From contig CM070903.1 of NCBI GenBank assembly GCA_036417435.1, forward strand, positions 53,544,001 through 53,608,000: a stretch of 64,000 nucleotides of DNA, given 5' to 3'. Below are positions 24,601 to 36,790 of this stretch, one piece after another; position 1 is the stretch's first letter; each line of letters opens with the position of its first letter. The position numbers and the translations under genes are program-made. This stretch comes from Inia geoffrensis. Taxonomy: Eukaryota > Chordata > Mammalia > Artiodactyla > Iniidae. The notes beneath the pieces are model-generated. The model saw nothing but the letters and a program-made list of their open reading frames with translations. It was not told the origin of the DNA and ran no database searches.

Positions 24601-26450
24601 ATTCATGTATATACATAAAATATGATGTGCAAATATGTACATGGAGAGACTTTGATTTGTTACTATTGCCCCGCACCCTGCCATTGTTAGAGGAAGGCCT
24701 GGAGAGAGAATGAAGCCAGCGAACGTGTAGAGAATGGCTTCCCTTAGGAGAAGGGGAGCCTTCTGCCTTGTCAGGTGAGGAAGCTGAGTGCAGGTGCTCA
24801 TAGTGGGTGCATGTGGTAGTGGGGGTCTTAGAGAGTTTTTACTGATTGCTTCAATTGTCTAATTTTTTCAGTGAAGTGGAAGCAAAATCAGCTGAGAGTG
24901 AAGGTAGAAGGTTTGGGATGTTTGAGGAGAAAAGTGGGTCAAAGAATCTCCTAGACAACAGTGGGAATAAAGGGCCAGGGTAGATATGGCAGGATTTCTG
25001 GCTAGTGTTACAGACTGTCTCGAGGTTCGTGGTCATGACTCTAAAGTGAGACCAGTCAGAATGCTTGTATTTCTCTTTTGTCATGTTTAGCTTCATCGCT
25101 GCAAGCATGGAGTAGGCAGAGAACTTGATTTAATCTGGGCTTGAATTTAATCAGGGTTTAGTATGGCCAAAAAAAATATGACAACAAGAGAGGGGCAAGG
25201 GAGTGGAGAGTGTGTGCAGGGATTATAATAATTGGCCTCGAACTTAAGCTGTCACAGGAGGGGAAAGAGGACACCAAGGGTATGAGGGAGAATGACTAGA
25301 TGGCAGAGTCAGTAGATGGGAGTCACTGGTAGGGTTGAGGGGTCAGGAGTCAGGATCCTAGGGGAAGATAATGGTCAGATGCCTTGCTACATGAAGTTGA
25401 GATTATCGAGGGTCGCAGTTTTAGCCGTGATAAGGTTTTGGGTATGCCCCTCGGAGTGAGTGGCTGAGATGGAATAGAAGACAAGATAATTGGAGGGGAG
25501 AGGGTCAAAGTGCTAGGGCGCTACTCTGTTGGAAGGATTGTTAACTTACGTATTAAAATCACTAAGATTTACATCAGTAATAGCGTGAGAGAGAACTTTA
25601 TGCATCTAGAACTTATATTAAGAAATGATGGGGAATGACCCAGGAGCTGGTAAAGGACTGCAACAGTAAGGGGGATGTCATCGATTTAATAAAATTCCAT
25701 GAGAAGCAGAGCCTGTGGGATCTGATGGTCCTTCCTGACCTTTGTTGATGAAAATAAGGAGATCCGAGGGGAAATTAAGAATAACACATGATCTCACCAC
25801 CCAGAGGTGATAAACATTTTAGAATCTGTTTTTGTAGATTCTTAAAGATACTTATCCATACTGAATGGAAGGAATAGTAGAGTCAGTAACATAAAGAATC
25901 TGTGGGTCTGCTGCCCTGTTTATCTCGCTGGAGGCACCTACTATTGATGTGAGGAAAACAGTTACGGAGTGATCAGATAGAAGAGGAACAGGGAAGAAAG
26001 GTTAGGCCACCCTCTCCCTCAAGGAGTTAAACATGGAAACTCCAGAAAAATTCATCCACTTTCTCGGTGCAGGCACAAAAATTATGTTCCGGAGCCATTC
26101 AGAGCACAGAAATTGTGGGAATTGGGGACTAATGTCCCTAGATATGGACTGAATATTTGTTTGCTACCTGTGACTGCTGATATTATTCTGCATTATCAGG
26201 TTTAGGAATTTTATCTGTTGGAGCTTTCATTCCCCTCGCCCCAAGTTCCCCCCACAGAGGCGGAGACTATTCAGTCCACTATCTCACATGGTGGAGAGCA
26301 AACTGGCTGAGGAGTAAAGTCATGTTCCCCAGTCAGCTCTATCAGTAATAAAACTGATCTTTTGACCTCCATCTCATGAGCCTTATTCTGCAAATCGTTC
26401 TGAAAAGTGGGAAGGGAAAAGAGGGAAGTTACGTGTTTGTCCATCCATTG
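24601..26450. other. Intergenic DNA, purine-rich, no gene seen
   Basis: The stretch 24900-25760 is purine-rich on the plus strand (many GGGGAAAG, GAGAGG and GGGTTGAGGGG units). It has the look of a very old interspersed repeat, but I cannot name it. No exon-like frame was found. Confidence 0.45.
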
Positions 26451-26465
26451 TGCGCACGTGCGCGT

Positions 26466-26489
26466 GCACACACACACACACACACACAC
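26466..26489. repeat. CA microsatellite
   Basis: About twelve CA units, preceded by a short CG-containing run (GCGCACGTGCGCGTG) at 26452-26466. Confidence 0.95.
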
Positions 26490-26544
26490 TCTTTATCCCT
26501 TATGTTTTCTGGCTTTAATGTCTGGTTTCAAAAGGTCTTCCCCA

Positions 26545-26657
26545 GGACTTCCCTGGCAGTCCAGTGGTTAAGACTCAGCACTCCCACTGCAGGGGGCACG
26601 GGGTTTGATCCCTGGTCAGTGTAAGATCCGCATGTTGTGCAGCATGGGAAAAAAAAA
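26545..26657 (+). mobile_element. tRNA-derived SINE (CHR-1-like), plus strand
   Basis: Head GGACTTCCCTGGCAGTCCAG, B box GGTTTGATCCC, and an A tail to 26657. AAAGGTCTTCCCCA (26531-26544) and AAAAGTCTTCCCCA (26658-26671) form a 14-bp target duplication with one mismatch. It is a short, simple copy. Confidence 0.9.
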
Positions 26658-26689
26658 AAAAGTCTTCCCCAAAATGAGATAATATGTTT

Positions 26690-28330
26690 TCCCACAATGT
26701 AGTCTAGCACATTTATGGTTTCATCTTTCATATGTAAGTCTCTAACCCAGCTCAAATTTCTTGTATGAGATAGCAACTTAAATTTATACTTTTAAAATTC
26801 CCAAAGCCATTTTTGATAGCCTAAGTTTTCCCCACTGGTTCAAAATTACTACATCCATAGCCCAAATATTAGAAAAGGTCACCTTATCTTTTGGACATCA
26901 AATGAAATGGTGTTGAACTGGAAACCTGGAATTCCTCTACTCTTCGGATATTCTTGTGGAAATTTGTGTTCTTCTAGTCATCTTGGGCTTAAATTGAATA
27001 GTGTCAGCTTTTGTTTGTCTAAAAGAAAATTGTATTTAGTTTTCTTTTTTTTTTGGAGGTTGCAGATTCTAGATTGAGATTTTTTCTTTTATCACTTTAA
27101 AAATGTTATTTTTCTTTATGTAATATTTCTTTTTAGACAGGGAAGGAGCTACTGCTAAGATTTTTCTCTCAATATTTGTCTTTTGGAGTTGAAAATGTTG
27201 TGATTTGGTATGGTATTCCTAGTGTTTATCTTAGGATTTGTTGAACATCTTGAGTCAGTGTCTATAGCATTTACCAAATTTCAAATTTTTCAAATAACAT
27301 TTCTCCACTTATGTTTTTCTATGCCCCTCTCTCCTTTCCTCTTGATTCTTCAATCATATACATGTTAGAACATTTGGAATTAGATCACAGGTCAACTGAT
27401 GCTCCTTCTTTTCCAGTCTATTTCTTTATGCTTCATTCGGATATATGTTGTTGATATTTCTCCAAATAATATGTTTAATTTGCTGTTAAGCCAGTTCAGT
27501 GATATTGTCACTTCGGACATTGTGGTTCTCTTTAGAAGTTCCTTTTATTTTTTAATATCTAACATTTCTCTAATTTTATCCATGTTTTTCTTTAAATACT
27601 TAAATAATGTCATATATAAACTTGTGATATGCTTTTATGTTTTCTCTGTCATTTCTGTCATTTCTGTATCTGATTCCATCGATTGAATTTTTTCCTGGTG
27701 ATGAGTTACATGTTCCTGCTTTTTGGCATATCTAGTAATTTTGACAGGATGCTGGACATTATGATGATCACTTTGTTGAAGGTCTAGATTTTATTGTCTA
27801 ACTCGAAGGGCTGCTGGGCTTTCTTTTAACAAGTAATTATGTTATTTACAGATCAGTTTGACCTTTTTGAAGTCTTTCTTTTAAGCTTTGTTAAAGTGGG
27901 TCTAGAATAGCCTACACTCTGGGAATAATTCTGTCCTACTGCTAAGGCATGATGCAGCTGGGTCTCCACTCAATGACCTGATGACCATTGAGGACTTTCC
28001 ACTCTGGTTGCAACTGAGATAACTCCCTATCCACTGTGAGCTCTGGGAATTGCTCTCCTTACAAGTCCCTCATCATTCTTCATTTTATGTTGTTGAGTTT
28101 TACTGTATGCATGTGAGGCATAGTCCTTACCAAAGATTCAAGGAGAAGCCTGTGTAGATATCGGGGGCAATTTTTCTGCATACCTCTCTCTTTTTCTGGA
28201 ACTCTGTCCACAAATTTCTCTTGCATTGGTCTCCCTTAAACACTGACCTCCAACTGATCAACTCTATAAGATGCTACATACTGTTTAGTTTTTACCTCTT
28301 TCTGTCCCTGGTCTGGAAACTGCCTGTTGC
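26690..28330 (-). mobile_element. Very old L1 relic (5' UTR/ORF1), minus strand
   Basis: Minus-strand L1 text is recognisable in places: the plus strand has GTCAGCTTTTGTTTGTCTAA near 27002 and TTTTTTTTTGGAGGTTGCAG near 27046. These mirror the AGCTTTTGTTTGT segment at about 1271 and 8257 in the other L1s. Further right, the ATGCTGGACATTATGATGAT text resembles the 5' region of old L1 families. The limits are approximate and no frame survives. Confidence 0.5.
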
Positions 28331-30393
28331 TCAGTGTCTGAAAACAGTTGTTTTTCAAACATTTTTCTGGTTATTTATTTCCAGAGGTTAAGTCTTGTTC
28401 TTGTTATGTCTTCATTGCTGGAAAGAAGTCAGAACTTTTGTATTAGTCTGCGTATTCATTTGTGTGTGATCTTTCTGCTGTTTTTGCTTTTCAGCTTTCT
28501 AACATGGCCTTTAGGAATTTCACTATAATATATTAGACCCATCTTCTAGTTATTCATTCTCTATATCTAGGTGTTCTAATTGGCCCTTATTCAAATTTTT
28601 ATTGTTCTTTTTTCATCTTTATGTTTTTAATTTTTTCTTTACCACAGTAAATATTATTCATATTTATTTTGTGCTGTTTTTCACATTATCAGTTTAAAGG
28701 TGTTGTAATTTCAAGATCTAAATATGCAGTTTTCAAAACTTAGCTCTCCAAATTTTCAAATGATACTTATTTTCTATCTATAGTCTAGGTTGATACAGGT
28801 AAGCTTCCTTTTCAATTCCCTGTGTTTATGTGCAGAGTTTTTAATAATCTGCCTTTTGCTGAGTTTTTAGCCCTTTGAGATCCTAGCTTTATGTAGGAGT
28901 CTCGAGTTTTAGCTCCTACTTTGCAAGGGCCCACAGTCCTATCAACTCTCTTTGCATGAAGTTTATACAATAAGTCCCTCCATGATTCATTACAGTAACA
29001 GCCGCTTGGGCAGCAACAACATGAATTTTCATACTTATTACCTTAGTTTTCAGTTCACTATTTTTTTCTTACACCTTGAGATTTTCTTTTCATCCTTGCA
29101 AGCCCTGTTATGAATTCCAAATTATTTTTATTGTATTGTGTTCAGCATCTCTACTTACTTTGAGGAGGAAATGTTTCAGTTCCACAATCACGTTGCCTGA
29201 CCAGAGATTCTATATTATTTTCTAAAGCATCAAAAATGAAAATTGCTTCTCAAGGAATCACATATAAAAATGAGGGTCATAATGGTCAAGAAAGATTTCC
29301 TAGCTCTTCTTTATCTTTGGAATTATCTATTAATTTTATTTGGGCAGGAATATATTTCTTATCTTTTTTGACTTATATCTTGCTGAAGTTGAACATGCAG
29401 GGATGTTCTGTGTTCAGTTTTTGAATGGCACTGTGCAAATTAAGGAGTGATAAAATGTAATTCCTAGTTTGAAACAGTGGTTTGTAAACCTGGCTCTATG
29501 TTAGAAAAATTTTTAGAGCTAGGTGAACATAATTTGAGATTGTGATTCAGTAAATCTAGGGTGCAGCCATGTATAAATGGAATTAAGTCTTAATCCTACT
29601 CCAAACATGTCCTGAAACTCTCATGGCGTCAAAAATCTTGTGCCCCACTGAGTCTAAAATGTTGCTAACCAGCATCCAACTAGCCCTAGAATTTGTTGAT
29701 AGCAAACAGAAAAAGAACCATAATATTTGAATCATAACATTTTTAGTTAGGGCATGCAAACTAGTGTTTTCTGCCCTGACACCCTATGTGGTAAAGTGCA
29801 AGTTGGCATCATTTCATTTTTGGAAGATACAGAAATTTAAAATTTTATCCTGCTGCTAACTGGAGCTAAATGTCCTGCTTGTTTGTTTCATTCACTTCAG
29901 CTTATTTTAAATGGAGAAAAGTTTAAGCTCAATATACACATGCTGAGTTCTACTTTGTACTTCTTTCAGAAATCTTCTTGTTTTCTAAATTGCTATATAG
30001 TGCTTGAATTTTTATTTACAATTTTCCATTTAATCTTTTTTTCTCAAGAATATTATAAACTTCTTGGGGGTCAAATACCACAAAATAAATAGCCTTCAGT
30101 TTTACCACTGTGTCTAGTAGAGGACTAATACACAAGTACTCCATACATGTTTGATTTCATGGTCTTTATTTGACGTCCATTTTTCACATAATTACCAACT
30201 CCTGACTCTCATATCATTTATTCACTTTTTCTCACTGTACACTTTCTTAAAACCCCAAATAAATGTCAAATCTGGGGGAGACCACACTAATATATTAAAA
30301 GTAGTAGCCCAGAAGTAAGTACCTGTTCTGTTTATGAGTGAGTAGTTGGTATTGGATCAACCCATTGGCCAATAAACAACAAATAAGAAATGG
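28331..30393. other. Intergenic DNA, probably ancient repeat debris
   Basis: T-rich to 29200, then ordinary AT-rich DNA. It may include more of the old L1 in its left part. No gene, RNA or named repeat can be supported. Confidence 0.4.
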
Positions 30394-30410
30394 AGTGTGT
30401 GTGTGTGTGT
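30394..30410. repeat. Short TG microsatellite
   Basis: About eight GT units followed by ATAT. Confidence 0.9.
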
Positions 30411-30911
30411 ATATTTAATGGTAGTGGAGAGGAACTAAGCAGGAGAATAGAGCACAAACCAAAACACTGATTTAAATGGGCTGAGGATACCCATATGAGG
30501 GCTGCCAGAGGGGTACAATCCCAGAGAAAGTGGAGCCGTAAAGAAGAGAGGATAAAAATTCATGTATAATTTTACCTTAACTTACTCCTAAACTGCATAA
30601 ACATAGAGAAAGATTTTACAAAACCAAGAAAATAGCAGCAGCTGGTACTTGAAGAGTTTAGTGGAGATCTCAGTGCTATTCAGGGGACATACAGATGTAT
30701 ATTCAAATCCTGTCAAATCAGACGGTCCCAGTAAACAGCCATTCCCCTGAGGCCCCAAAAGGTCATACCCTAGGATTAAGAGCAAAACTGAAATAGGCCA
30801 GGCCTATCAAAGACTAAAACTAACCTTAAGATATTAAGTGATCCAAAAAAAAGAAAGAAATATTTAGTGATCAACCTGAACTCCAAATACGTTTAAAAAA
30901 TATTTTAATGT

Positions 30912-31120
30912 GGGGCTTCCCTGGTGGTTCAGTGGTTGAGAGTCTGCTTGCCGATTCAGGGGACACGGGTTCGTGCCCCGGTCTGGGAAGATCCCACATG
31001 CCGCAGAGCGGCTGGGCCCGTGAGCCATGGCCACTGAGCCTGCGTGTCCAGAGCCTGTGCTCCACAACGGGAGAGGCCACAACAGTGAGAGGCCCGTGTA
31101 CCGCAAAAGAAAAAAAAAAA
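30912..31120 (+). mobile_element. tRNA-derived SINE (CHR-2-like), plus strand
   Basis: Head GGGGCTTCCCTGGTGGTTCA, B box GGGTTCGTGCC, and body ending GTGAGAGGCCCGTGTACCGC with an interrupted A tail. It has the same structure as the 37239 copy, with scattered changes. No clear target duplication could be read. Confidence 0.9.
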
Positions 31121-31239
31121 TGCTTTTTTGGAGAAAGAAAATATGAAGAGCCTCTATAGTTCCCCATCCACAATGTCTAGCTTCCAATCAGAATTATAAG
31201 CCAAAAGAAAAAAACCCTAATAGGAGATACAGATATGAT

Positions 31240-32735
31240 TCAGATATTTATATTTTTCAGAAAAGAATTTTAAAATAAATGCAATTAATATGTTCAAGAA
31301 AACAGAGAAATGTGTTTGTAGTTTCAGAATATTATTGGATTTTATAAATGTAAGTCAAAGAGAAATTCAGTTTTAAAACAGAAAAACATAACTTTTATAA
31401 TTACCAAGAGAATGACTGTATCATTACAATGGAATAAAAAATTGGAATAATTTTTAAAAGTTTGATTTATGCAAAGGAAGGCAAAAAATGAAGAAAGACA
31501 TAAAAATATATGAAAACAAATAGCAAAACCATAGACTTAAACCCAAGTGTATGAGTAATTAATTGAAATTCTTTTGGTCCAAATACTCCAATTAAAAAAC
31601 AAAGGTGAGCTTGCTGGCTAATAAGATAATTTTATATGTTTATGGCAAATACACTTTAAATATGTAGAGAAGGAAATGTTGAAAGTAAAAGTATTGAAAA
31701 AAAATGTATCATGAACACATTAACCAAAACAAAATAGGTGTGGCTTTATTGTATAAGAAAAATAGGTTTTAAGGGGAAAATATTACCAGAGATTGCGATA
31801 TTTCATAATGACAAAAGTCAATTCAGTAGGAATGTGTAACAGGTCAAATTTACATGCATCTAATGCTATAGTTTCAAAACATATAAATAAATTTAGTAAA
31901 ACAAAAAAGGAAACAGAAAAAACATAATTAACTAGATATTTTAATAATCAAAAGTGTAAATACATATAAGATGAAAAAAAACTTGAGTAGCCAACTTGAC
32001 TTAATTGGCACCAGTTACGTTTATAGAACATTGTAGTATGCAATTGCAGAATAGAATGTTTTCAACTGTACATGGCATATTTATAAAAATTGGCTATACA
32101 CTGGCATCAAAGCAAATATCAACAAATTTCAAAGGATTAAAATAATTCACAGTATATTTTCTAATTACTTTAGAATTAAACTAGAAATAAAAGATAACTA
32201 AAAAATTTCATTTTTTGTAAATGAAGTAATATACTCATAAATAACAAGTTCCACTCAAGAGAAATGAATGCATATGTTCATCAAGAGAATATGTAAGAAT
32301 GTACATAGCAGCTTTATTCATAATACCCCCAAACAGAAAATAACCCAAATGCCTTTCACTGGGTGAATGAACAAAATATGCTATATTCATACATACCAGT
32401 TAAAAAGAACAAACTACTGCAACATGGAACCTACCAGACAGATGGATTTTGTAGATATATTGTTGACTAAAATGGGGCAGACACAAATGAGTACACACTG
32501 TATAATTTCCTTTATATGAATTTCAAGGACAGGCAAAATTTATCTGTCATTATAGAAGTCAAAAATAGTGGTCACTTCTGGAAGAGGACATAGTAATGAT
32601 TGGGACAGCACATGATAGAGCATTTGGAGTGAAGGAAAGATTTCTACATCATCTTCTAAGAGTTAGTCACAGATGTGAGTGTGTGTGTGTGTGTGTGTGT
32701 GTAAATTTACTGTAAGCATGTTATACCCTCTGTTA
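31240..32735 (+). mobile_element. Old L1 (late ORF2 to 3' end), plus strand
   Basis: Poorly preserved L1 text: CATACACTGGCATCAAAGCA-like sequence near 32096, and then the clear 3' stretch at 32230-32640 (GAATGTACATAGCAGC, AACAAACTACTGCAACATGG, CACACTGTATAATTTCC, AGTGGTCACTTCTGG). It ends in a TG microsatellite. No open frame remains. The left limit is uncertain. Confidence 0.7.
32679..32701. repeat. TG microsatellite
   Basis: About twelve GT units at the 3' end of the old L1. Confidence 0.95.
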
Positions 32736-32739
32736 TAGA

Positions 32740-33127
32740 CTAAATTCCAGCAAAACTTCACATGTTGAAGTCTTAACACTCTCAGAATGTGACTGTATTT
32801 GGGGATAAGGTCTTTAAGAAGGTAATTATAGTTATATGAGGTCATATGAGTGGGCCCTAATCCATTCTAACCAGTATCCTTATTAGAAGAGGAAATTTGG
32901 ACGTGCAAAGAGGCACCGGGGTCATGTGTGCACAGAGGGAAGACCCTGTGAAGAGGTGGCAAGAGGGTGATCATTTGCAAATGAAGGAGACAGGTCTTAG
33001 GAGAAACCAATCATGATGGCATCTTGATCTTGGAGTTCCACCCTCCAGAGCTGTGAGAAGATAAATTTTTGTTGTTTAAGCCATTCAGTCTGTGGTGTTT
33101 TGTTATGGCAGCCTGGCAAACTAATAC
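32740..33127 (+). mobile_element. Solo LTR of MLT1 type (ERVL-MaLR), plus strand
   Basis: This has the characteristic order of an MLT1-class LTR: TGTTATAGACTAAATTCCAG, CACATGTTGAAGTCTTAACA, GAATGTGACTGTATTTGGGG, GTGGGCCCTAATCC, a region around GACCCTGTGAAGAGG, AGCTGTGAGAAGATAAATTT and a 3' end GGCAAACTAATACGA. It is about 390 bp, the usual length of such LTRs. No internal retroviral coding sequence is present on either side. It is an ancient solo relic with no function implied. Confidence 0.85.
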
Positions 33128-33145
33128 GATCCCCAAATAGAAAAT

Positions 33146-33345
33146 AATAGCTAACATTTTAAGTGTTTAGTAAATGCTCATTTAATCCTCTCAATTTTTC
33201 TATGAGATAAATACAATTACATATTATCTTTATTTTACAGAAGGTACTTAGAAAGGATGAATAACTTGTCAAAAATCATGAAGGTAGTAAGATGCAGTCC
33301 AGTGACTTGACTGTATGTTTCCTGACTCCGAGTCTATATGTTTAA
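33146..33345 (-). mobile_element. MIR SINE, minus strand
   Basis: Reverse MIR text: AATAGCTAACATTTTAAGTG, TCATTTAATCCTCTCAA, TTATTTTACAGAAGG, AGTGACTTGACTG. The order matches the reverse complement of the MIR at 23981. Confidence 0.75.
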
Positions 33346-33689
33346 TTCCTAGATGATGGGTAAATTTCTAGATCACATTCCCAGGTTACAATATGAAGTT
33401 TCTCTTATGTAGGTAACTAGTAGACAGCAATGGTTCTGCAGAAATTTCCAGGAATGTTCTTGGACATGGGTACCATGGAAGAGAAAATTCCAGAGCACAG
33501 AGGATTGCCAAAAAAAAGTCAAATCAAAAAGACCTCTAGCACTGAGCGTGTGGGTGAGGATAGCTGCCCTGAGGGTACCCATCCCCTGGGTTAAGTGTCA
33601 GCAATAACGGAGAGACGTTCACACTTGCAAGTAGATCCTTGATTCATTCCATTCTAACTCATTATGAATGTTTCCCACCATATCCGCAG

Positions 33690-33785
33690 ACCTTGAACTT
33701 GAAGTAAGGACTGTGTCTCATTTCCATTATGTTACATGGGACACTGGGTAGATGCTCAACAAATAAATGAATGTTGAACTAAATG
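33690..33785 (+). mobile_element. L2/MIR-like 3' end, plus strand
   Basis: GACACTGGGTAGATGCTCAA followed by CAAATAAATGAATGTTGAAC is the usual 3' end of an L2 or MIR element. It is too short and diverged to separate the two. Confidence 0.5.
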
Positions 33786-34149
33786 GAAAGGGCTGACAAA
33801 TCGTCCAAAATGACCTTGCCCTCCTTTACACTTTTTCCTTGAAATAGTCCTACTCTCTCAAATCTCTCATGGTGGAAAATAAATCACAGGCTCACATCTT
33901 CAAAAATTCTGATGTTTTATTTATTAACACTCATTAAATATGCTAAATCTGCCAAAGGTGCCTGTTGAAAATAAAAGTGTGATTCAGCAGTGAATTTTTG
34001 GTGCCATATTTTCTCTGTCCTTTTAATATCTTTATTCTCCTCTAGAGCTTTATCTCTGTGTCCTGTGTTCCCTTGCTCCCTTTCTCTCTGTGCAGTTGTC
34101 TCCTTGTCTTTTTCTTCCACTTCTTCTGACTTACTCCCTTTTGGGGGGA
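33786..34149. other. Intergenic DNA, no gene seen
   Basis: The opposite-strand frames at 33917-34156 and 33990-34178 overlap each other and have no recognisable domain. The stretch is C/T-rich on the plus strand at 34000-34140. Confidence 0.5.
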
Positions 34150-34290
34150 CTGTCACTGATTCAGCAGCCAGAGATTGATAGTAATGCTTTGTTTCTGCAC
34201 TGTAATTGCTATGTCAAGTCGGCAGGCGTAGCAGGCTGTCACAATTTTAACGCCGACTAAAGAGATTTGCTGTGTGCCAATTAATATGGG
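34150..34290. promoter_or_regulatory. Candidate conserved non-coding element with inverted repeat
   Basis: This AT-rich stretch unusually keeps four CpG sites in a 40-bp core. It has an exact 7-bp inverted repeat, AGTCGGC (34217-34223) and GCCGACT (34252-34258), 28 bases apart, with a nested direct repeat GCAGGC at 34222-34227 and 34231-34236. TAAT-type sites sit on both sides (34203 and 34281). No repeat family is recognisable. The enhancer reading is inference from composition only. Confidence 0.3.
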
Positions 34291-34479
34291 GGTGGGGGGG
34301 TGGGAGGAGGGATGCCTCAAGTAAGGGTGTGATTGTCTTTCAAAAAATGCCTCCTTCCCTCACTTTAAAGATGGACTCACTAACCATACACAAACACACT
34401 TATTCGCAATGGTCAAAGCAATATATCTTTCATGATATTATTAATTGATTTTGAATAATCTTTTCAGAACTTTTCAAGA

Positions 34480-34640
34480 TAATGCTTATTTAATTTTTAC
34501 CAAGTTATTTTAACTGAATAAGAGGCTATAGTACCATTTTTCCTTATGGATAAGGAAACTAGGTCACAAATATTTTCAGTGATCTTTCTCATCATTGTGT
34601 AAAGAATCATGGCACAGCTAGTATTTCAGGGTATTTTTCC
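34480..34640 (-). mobile_element. Probable MIR relic, minus strand
   Basis: GGATAAGGAAACTAGGTCAC followed by GGCACAGCTAGTATTTCAG mirrors the minus-strand MIR order seen at 49248. It is diverged and the limits are approximate. Confidence 0.5.
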
Positions 34641-34674
34641 ATTAAATCAATTTCAGACTGTATATCCTTTCTCA

Positions 34675-34675
<1 letters not shown>

Positions 34676-34700
<25 letters not shown>
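34676..34700. repeat. CA microsatellite
   Basis: About twelve AC units, followed by AAACAG. Confidence 0.95.
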
Positions 34701-34707
<7 letters not shown>

Positions 34708-34733
34708 TAATTGATGTAAAATTAATATAGAGA

Positions 34734-34943
34734 GGGGCTTCCCTGGTGGCGCAGTGGTTGAGAGTCCGCCTGCTAATGCAGTCGACGCGGGTTCGTGCCC
34801 CGGTCCGCGAAGATACCACATGCTGCAGAGCGGCTGGGCCCGTGAGCCATGGCCGCTGAGCCTGTGCGTCCAGAGCCTGTGCTCCGCAACGGGAGAGGCC
34901 ACAAGAGTGAGAGGGCCGCGTACCACAAAAAACAACAACAACA
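34734..34943 (+). mobile_element. tRNA-derived SINE (CHR-2-like), plus strand
   Basis: Head GGGGCTTCCCTGGTGGCGCA, B box CGGGTTCGTGCC, a well preserved body, and an A-rich tail with AAC units to about 34943. Short AGAGAG flanks may be the target duplication. Confidence 0.92.
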
Positions 34944-34944
34944 A

Positions 34945-36055
34945 GAGAGCTTACAATGATTTGGCTCTAATATTAAAGTTTGTCAATAAAGATCTTTAGT
35001 GTGGAATTGTCCGTTCCATTAGGCAGTGAGTCCCTAAGGTGGATATTTTTGAGTAAAGCACTGATAATATTTGACTTATAGGGAGCCAGACTATATATTT
35101 TAACCTAAGGGAAACTTAATTTTCTCTAAATATACTTTAAAAATTTGCATATGACCAGAAGTTTGGGTAGTCTTGCAATATGTCAAGAATATGTCTTTGC
35201 TTTCAATTTACATAACTGAAAAATATTGTGAAGGCTATGAATTCCCTCTTAGAGTTGGAAGGAATGTTATGAAATGATCAGGAATAGCAAACAGCTCTTA
35301 GTCAGAAATCCAGACAAGCTTGGGTCTGGATGGTACGTGTTGTGCATATCTCTTAAGATAACGAAGACAGAGCAATGATGTCAGTAGGTCGAACAGGATG
35401 AGCTCTTGAGGGCCCTTCCAGGTCCATCCATCTATGAACATAGCTCGTCAGTAATGCCTCAAATAAGTTCACATTTAGCACATGGGCTTTAAAGATTTCT
35501 TCAAGTGGGTAGGTTTTGCAGTATGTGCTGTGGGTGTCTTAAGATAAAATGAGAAAATGTAAAGCCCTCGGCCACTGCTTATCTCTAGGCTCCCAGAATT
35601 TAACACTTAGGGATTTATAGCAAACCCACTGCCCTGATGGAAACAAAAGGTCACTCATCTTGCTCAGAACTAAACCAGGAAGTGCTTACAGTTAATCTCC
35701 CTAATAACATAGCAGAGACAGCCGTGTGGTGAACTGAAAGCTGGTGCAGAAATCTCCCAGCAGTTCTGCCTTAAAGTGCGTTGGCTTCCAAATTCCTGAA
35801 TTGCTGAAGTTCAAGGAAATATACCCTTGTCTAAAAAGCGTCATGCATATTGCTTCTGGATTATTATTCACTGAGGTCCCAACAGTCAGATTAGGGGTAT
35901 ATGACTCATGTGTCATTAAGCTATAGCTCTGCCAGTTCTCCAATGTCAAGGAAATACAAGTTTTCAAATTCAGAGAAAAGTAAGGTTTGATTTTCTTCAC
36001 AGTCCTGATCAAGAGGTTAAGTAGTTTATATAGAATATTTTTGCCATATAGATTT
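34945..36055. other. Intergenic DNA, no gene seen
   Basis: Unique AT-rich sequence. The 103-codon minus frame at 35701-36012 and the 60-codon plus frame across it show no family motif and no splice context. Nothing else is recognised. Confidence 0.5.
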
Positions 36056-36059
36056 ATTT

Positions 36060-36615
36060 TTGTGTCTGTTTTTTAGCTTTTTTGAAGTATAATTGACAAA
36101 TAGAATTGTAATATATTTAAAGCATATATTGTGATGATTTGATGTACATAGACATTGTGAAAGCATTCCCACATCAAGTTAATTAACACATCCATACTTC
36201 ATATATTTACCTCTTTTCTTGGAGAAAATACATCTACTCTGATAGCAAATTTCAGTTATACAATACAATATTATCAACTATACTTACAGCCCTATTTATC
36301 TTCTAACCAGAAGTTTGTACCCTTTTATCAACACTTTCATGCCTCAGGGAGAAGCTAGGAATTGGGGGGGTCCCTCTGGGATTGAATGGTGATGTGCCGG
36401 TGTGGGATTTATGGTAAGAGTGTGTATTAGCTTTTCTTACCTGTTTAGATGTGTTTAGATTTTGTCAGTTGTCCAATGTGTAGGAGTCACTTAACTAGTT
36501 TCTGGATTTCTCTCAGAGAGATGATCTGTGTGTTGCTGTATACTCAGTACATCTGTGGGAGGTGGGACAATCAGGAGCCTCTTATGTTGCCATTTTAGTG
36601 ATGTCCTCCTCCCCA
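36060..36615 (-). mobile_element. Old L1 with 3' end joined to 5' UTR, minus strand
   Basis: The left part (36062-36330) is an L1 3' end on the minus strand (TTTTTTGAAGTATAATTGAC, ACCAGAAGTTTGTACCC). The right part (about 36331-36610) is old L1 5' UTR on the same strand. It matches the reverse complement of the L1 start at 13346-13500 (TGTAGGAGTCAC, TTTCTGGATTTCTCTC, GGAGCCTCTTATGTTGCCAT). Both ORFs are missing, so this is one element with a deletion of several kilobases, or less likely two fragments. Confidence 0.7.
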
Positions 36616-36644
36616 AGTAGATTTAGATTTGAAAGAATCTGTAG

Positions 36645-36790
36645 AAAAAATTTAATTCAAACTTGATGTGTTGCAGATGAGGAAATGAGCCTGGAGAGAT
36701 GACATGACTTGCTTAGTGGTTCAAAAACAAAACGGCGGTCACTGATCTGACTTCAGTGAGAGTAGAACATTTCTCCAGTGTCTTTATGTA
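36645..36790 (-). mobile_element. Probable MIR relic, minus strand
   Basis: GCAGATGAGGAAATGAGCCT, then GACTTGCTTAGTGGTTC and TCACTGATCTGACTTC follow the minus-strand MIR order. It is diverged. Confidence 0.5.

Noticed and set aside
32740..33127. Possible full endogenous retrovirus
   Set aside because: Only one LTR is seen, with L1 on the left and MIR on the right. No internal coding region is present.
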